14,075 bases of DNA from Acidobacteriota bacterium (lineage in GTDB: Bacteria > Acidobacteriota > Thermoanaerobaculia > Thermoanaerobaculales > Sulfomarinibacteraceae), in NCBI GenBank assembly GCA_030637805.1, contig DAOWFV010000034.1, positions 1-14,075 on the forward strand, given 5' to 3'. Below, piece after piece: positions 11,063 through 14,075 of the stretch. The position numbers and the translations under genes are program-made. The notes beneath the pieces are model-generated. The model did no database searches. It saw only the letters and a program-made list of their open reading frames with translations, and was not told the origin of the DNA. Every line of letters begins with the position of its first letter. Position 1 is the first letter of the stretch.

Positions 11063-13351
11063 ATGAATCTTCGATCCCCTTTTGTTCTTGCTCTGGCACT
11101 TCTCCTACCGGCGGCTGCCCTCGCGGCGGGGGACGAGGACTGGCCGCGTGAGATCGAAACTGCAAAGGGCCTGGTCGTGCTCTATCAGCCCCAGGTCGAC
11201 GTCCTCGAGGGCGATGCCCTTTCGGCGCGGGCCGCGGTGTCGGTCAAGCCCACGGGGCAGGACGAGCCGATCTTCGGCGCAGTCTGGCTCGAAGCCAGGA
11301 TCGACACCGACTTCGAGGCGAGGATCGTGACCCTGGAGGATGCCCGCGTGCCGCAGGTGCGGTTCCAGGATGCGACCGACGAACAACAGCAGGAGCTGGC
11401 CGAACTGCTCACCGCCGAGATCCCGGCCTGGGACATCGAGCTGTCGCTCGATAAGCTGATGGCCTCGCTCGAGATTGCCGAGCAGCAGAGCCTGGCGGCA
11501 ACGAATTTTGACGACAGCCCGCCGGTCATTCTCTTCACCGACGAGCCGACGGTGCTGATCTCCATCGACGGCGAGCCTCGTTTCCAGGAGCTCGAAAAAA
11601 CCGGCGTGCAGACGGTTATCAATACGCCGTTCCTGATCGCGCAGGATCCCGATAAGACAGACCGCTACTACCTCTACGCTGGTGCGGATTCCTGGTACGA
11701 GGCCCGCGCCGTCAACGGCCCGTGGAATTCAACAACCAAGGTGCCGAAGAAGATCAAACAGCTCGAGCCCGAGGATGAGGAGATCGAACCCGAGGACGAG
11801 GCAGAGTCTCCCGATAAACTCCCCGCTATTGTTGTAGCAACAGAATCCACCGAGCTGATCGTCACCGACGGCCAGCCGCAGTTCCTGCCGCTCGGCGACG
11901 GCTCGCTCCTGATCATCAAGAACACAGAGAGCGATGTACTGCGCGAAAACACTACCCAACGCATCTTCGTACTGCTCTCCGGACGCTGGTTTGCAGCCAA
12001 GTCCACCCAGGGACCGTGGGAGTTCGTACCATCGGATGCGCTGCCTGAGAGTTTTTCCGAGATCGACCCCGACTCCGATTACGGCTACCTCCTGACCTGG
12101 GTCGCCGGCAGCGAGCTGGCGGAGGAGACGTCGCTGGATTCCTACGTGCCACAGACCGCCGCCATCAAACGCAACGCGACGATCGAGGTCAGGTACGACG
12201 GCGAACCCAAGTTCGAACCGATCGAAGACACCTCGCTCCATTACGCCGTCAACACCGAGTCGCAGGTGATCCAGGCGGGCTCAGGGTATTACTGCGCCGA
12301 GGATGGAATCTGGTACGTGGCCGACGATCCGAAGGGTCCGTGGCGGGTGGCCACCGAGGTGCCCGACGAGATCTACACCATCCCGCCGTCGAACCCGAAC
12401 TACAACGTGACCTATGTTTATGTCTTCGACTCGACACCCGAGGTGGTGTATGTGGGCTACTACCCGGGATACACGGGCAGCTATCTCTACAACGGGTGCG
12501 TGGTCTACGGCACCGGCTGGTACTACCGTCCGTGGTCCGGCCGGTACTACTACCCCCGTTACCGGACCTGGGGGTTCAATGTGCGTTGGAACCCGTGGTA
12601 CGGCTGGAGTTTTGGCTTCGGCGTTTCTACGGGGCGTTTCACCTTCGGCATCGGCTATGGCGGTTGGTACCGCCGCGGTTGGTGGGGGCCACGCGGTTAT
12701 CGCGGTTATCGCCGCGGCTACAACCGCGGCTGGCACCGCGGTTATCGAAACGGGAACCGCGCCGGCTACCGAAACGGCTACAGGTCAGGGCGACGTGACG
12801 CTGGGCGCAACATGTACCAACGGAGCAACAACGCTTCGAAGGTCGCGGCAACCGGGCGGACCCAGAAGGCGCGCAGCCCCGGCGCCACCACTAACCGGCC
12901 AAACAACGTCTACACCGACAAGCAAGGCAACGTCTATCGGCAGGGTTCGGACGGTAACTGGCAGAAACGCGACGGCGGCCAGTGGTCGAAGGCCGATGTC
13001 GGCCAGAAGGCCCAATCTCGGGCCGATTCGGCCGCCAACCAACGAGGTGAAGCGGGCAGCGGCGATCGTCAACGCCCCTCGAGCTCTGATCGTGGCACGC
13101 TGTCGAGCGGTGGAAATCTCGCGAACACCGGGGGCCGTGGGGCGGCAGGTGCCGCGGCTTCAGGAAGTGGATCAAGCCACCGCCCATCCAGCGCCACCAC
13201 CCAGCGATCGTCGAGTCCACCAAAGAGCAGAGGCAGCTCGTCTGTGAACCGGAGTCAACAGTCGCGCCAGCGTGGGTCGCAGCGAACCCAGAGCGCACCT
13301 CGAGGCGGCTCTCGAGGGGGCGGGCGACGCGGTGGAGGAGGACGAAGGTGA
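11063..13351 (+). CDS. Large secreted protein with three DGxPxF/WxxxxxxxGPW repeats and RGG-rich tail
   Basis: I do not recognise a defined function. The protein has 762 residues and a signal peptide (MNLRSPFVLALALLLPAAALAA). Three repeats of about 60-65 residues follow, near 164-228, 264-328 and 374-434. Each starts like ISIDGEPRF, VTDGQPQF or VRYDGEPKF and ends in W-[YF]-x-A-x(4-5)-GPW (WYEARAVNGPW, WFAAKSTQGPW, WYVADDPKGPW). An acidic linker (EPEDEEIEPEDEAE) separates repeats 1 and 2. Residues 445-545 are very rich in Tyr, Trp and Gly. Residues 544-578 are RGY/NGY repeats. NVYTDKQGNVYRQGSDGNWQ (616-635) precedes a disordered, basic Ser/Gly/Arg tail ending RGGSRGGGRRGGGGRR. Similar proteins are, from memory, often labelled carbohydrate-binding; that is unproven. 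GGAGG 7 nt before ATG 11063 supports the start. It is co-transcribed with the STAS gene. Confidence 0.75.
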   Translation: MNLRSPFVLALALLLPAAALAAGDEDWPREIETAKGLVVLYQPQVDVLEGDALSARAAVSVKPTGQDEPIFGAVWLEARIDTDFEARIVTLEDARVPQVRFQDATDEQQQELAELLTAEIPAWDIELSLDKLMASLEIAEQQSLAATNFDDSPPVILFTDEPTVLISIDGEPRFQELEKTGVQTVINTPFLIAQDPDKTDRYYLYAGADSWYEARAVNGPWNSTTKVPKKIKQLEPEDEEIEPEDEAESPDKLPAIVVATESTELIVTDGQPQFLPLGDGSLLIIKNTESDVLRENTTQRIFVLLSGRWFAAKSTQGPWEFVPSDALPESFSEIDPDSDYGYLLTWVAGSELAEETSLDSYVPQTAAIKRNATIEVRYDGEPKFEPIEDTSLHYAVNTESQVIQAGSGYYCAEDGIWYVADDPKGPWRVATEVPDEIYTIPPSNPNYNVTYVYVFDSTPEVVYVGYYPGYTGSYLYNGCVVYGTGWYYRPWSGRYYYPRYRTWGFNVRWNPWYGWSFGFGVSTGRFTFGIGYGGWYRRGWWGPRGYRGYRRGYNRGWHRGYRNGNRAGYRNGYRSGRRDAGRNMYQRSNNASKVAATGRTQKARSPGATTNRPNNVYTDKQGNVYRQGSDGNWQKRDGGQWSKADVGQKAQSRADSAANQRGEAGSGDRQRPSSSDRGTLSSGGNLANTGGRGAAGAAASGSGSSHRPSSATTQRSSSPPKSRGSSSVNRSQQSRQRGSQRTQSAPRGGSRGGGRRGGGGRR
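12692..12796 (+). repeat. RGY/NGY short tandem repeats within the large secreted protein
   Basis: These codons encode an imperfect run of R-G-Y, R-G-W, N-G-N and N-G-Y triplets (residues 544-578). The DNA is correspondingly repetitive, with CGCGGTTATCG units. Such Arg/Tyr/Gly tracts are low-complexity and probably unstructured or self-associating. Confidence 0.75.
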
Positions 13352-13375
13352 CACAACGCCATTCGACTAATTCTC

Positions 13376-13392
13376 GCCGAACTCACTTCGGC
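13376..13392. terminator. Possible hairpin after the large secreted-protein gene
   Basis: GCCGAA-CTCAC-TTCGGC is a perfect 6-bp stem with a 5-nt loop, 25 nt after the stop codon at 13351. Only a mixed CGTCAGACCTT follows, not a T-run. It could be a weak terminator of the STAS operon. Confidence 0.25.
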
Positions 13393-13416
13393 CGTCAGAC
13401 CTTGAAGAGAAAGAGA

Positions 13417-14075
13417 ATGAATGAGGAATTGGGAATGAGGAATGAGGAATTCCGCCACCCGCCCCGGTTGCAGCGGAACATCACTGTGATGTCGATGTTG
13501 GTTTTGATCGTTTGCCTCCTGATTCCCGCTGTTGGACAGGTGGCGGAAAACGGGGAGGTGGTGATTGCGGTGGTGCGGGATGGGCCTCCTCCCGGTCAGG
13601 ACATTGTCCCGCTGATCGAAGAGGAGCTGGCTCTGCACCTGCCGAGAGGAACGGTCGCTCGTTTCAAGGTCGACCCTGAATTCGACGCCGGTTGGGACCC
13701 GCAGCTCATCGATGGTGCGCTCGCTAAAGCACTGCAGGACCCCGAAACGGATCTGGTGCTCGTGACCGGTTCGCTGGGCACGGTTGCAGCCGCTGGCATG
13801 GAGCTCACAAAGCCGGTTGTGAGCGCTTTTCTTCAACGCGCCGATCTCTACCCACTGCCGTATGCAGGCGAGGACCGATCACCGCTCGACAATCTGGTGT
13901 TCGTGGTGCAGTCCCACCGGGCCGCGCGCGAGGTGGAGGTCTTTCGTTCTTTGGCGGACTTCGAGACATTGCACGTTCTGGTGGGAGCGGAGGAGGTGTC
14001 GCTCCTCAGGATGGCTGAACCACCGCTGGATGACGTGCCGGAGATGGCCGGTCTGCAGCTCGAGGTTGTCTCGGT
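13417..14075 (+). CDS. Exported protein, possibly periplasmic-binding-protein-like (3' end beyond window)
   Basis: The gene runs off the window; 219 residues are visible from ATG 13417. A hydrophobic stretch MSMLVLIVCLLIPAVGQ, about residues 25-41, looks like a signal peptide followed by an exported domain. VVIAVVRDGPPPGQDIVPLIEEEL, then DLVLVTGSLGTVAAAGMELTKPVVSAF and NLVFVVQSHRAAREVEVFRSL, recall the alternating alpha/beta lobes of ABC-transporter substrate-binding proteins of the PF04392 kind. That assignment is only by pattern. The start is uncertain. ATG 13417 follows a purine-rich AGAGAAAGAG, but then the heptamer array at 13419-13453 would encode the N-terminus. ATG 13435 or the ATGs near 13489 and 13495, right before the hydrophobic segment, are alternatives. 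It follows the STAS operon after 65 bp. Confidence 0.6.
   Translation, partial: MNEELGMRNEEFRHPPRLQRNITVMSMLVLIVCLLIPAVGQVAENGEVVIAVVRDGPPPGQDIVPLIEEELALHLPRGTVARFKVDPEFDAGWDPQLIDGALAKALQDPETDLVLVTGSLGTVAAAGMELTKPVVSAFLQRADLYPLPYAGEDRSPLDNLVFVVQSHRAAREVEVFRSLADFETLHVLVGAEEVSLLRMAEPPLDDVPEMAGLQLEVVS
13419..13453. repeat. Heptanucleotide tandem array GAATGAG/GAATTGG x5
   Basis: Five 7-bp units are read: GAATGAG, GAATTGG, GAATGAG, GAATGAG, GAATTCC. The period is the same 7 bp as the arrays at 5971-6002 and 6120-6150, but the unit sequence differs. The array overlaps the first possible codons of the last gene. Confidence 0.8.

Noticed and set aside
12414..13247. Alternative 277-codon plus-strand frame within the large secreted protein
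   Set aside because: It is an alternate frame of a repetitive GC-rich coding region with no start signal or domain. The signal peptide, ribosome site and repeats belong to the other frame.

Overview
This 14-kb window is GC-rich, densely coded chromosomal DNA from a diderm (Gram-negative-type) bacterium. Several predicted proteins have signal peptides and two look like outer-membrane barrels ending in Phe. The lineage cannot be fixed from sequence alone. A GC-rich environmental diderm of the Acidobacteriota type is a guess, based on gene content and on heptanucleotide intergenic repeats. No RNA gene, CRISPR array or transposase is visible.

Layout. (1) 1-1586: the 3' end of an arginine-deiminase/DDAH-type gene, then a gene for a putative outer-membrane barrel protein. 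A 39-bp near-perfect direct repeat brackets the barrel gene. (2) 1563-4155, minus strand: a tightly overlapping four-gene iron-sulfur trafficking operon, bolA - monothiol glutaredoxin (CGFS) - A-type carrier (IscA/ErpA-like) - ygfZ. Here YgfZ carries a long C-terminal TPR extension. (3) 4311-7145: a complete elongation factor P beta-lysylation set, with epmB (radical SAM lysine 2,3-aminomutase, minus) divergent from efp (plus), followed by epmA (plus). (4) 7162-8004: a bile-acid:sodium symporter-family transporter 16 bp behind epmA. (5) 8020-13351: a putative sigma-54 regulon. It has a GAF-AAA+-Fis enhancer-binding protein (minus), a small outer-membrane barrel gene, and a STAS-domain gene followed by a large secreted protein with three internal repeats and an RGG-rich tail. 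(6) 13417 to the end: the start of an exported protein resembling periplasmic substrate-binding proteins, cut by the window edge.

How the parts fit. EpmB is a [4Fe-4S] radical SAM enzyme and lies just upstream of four Fe-S delivery genes, so the cluster may couple Fe-S supply to EF-P modification. In region 5, matching 20-bp palindromes (AGGTGCAA-N4-TTGCACCT type) lie in front of the barrel gene and in the divergent regulator/STAS spacer. Both targets also carry sequences with sigma-54 -24/-12 spacing. The simplest reading is one self-linked regulon in which the enhancer-binding protein drives an envelope-associated set: the barrel protein, the STAS protein and the large repeat protein. This is the best candidate for an undescribed system in the window; its physiological role cannot be read from the sequence.
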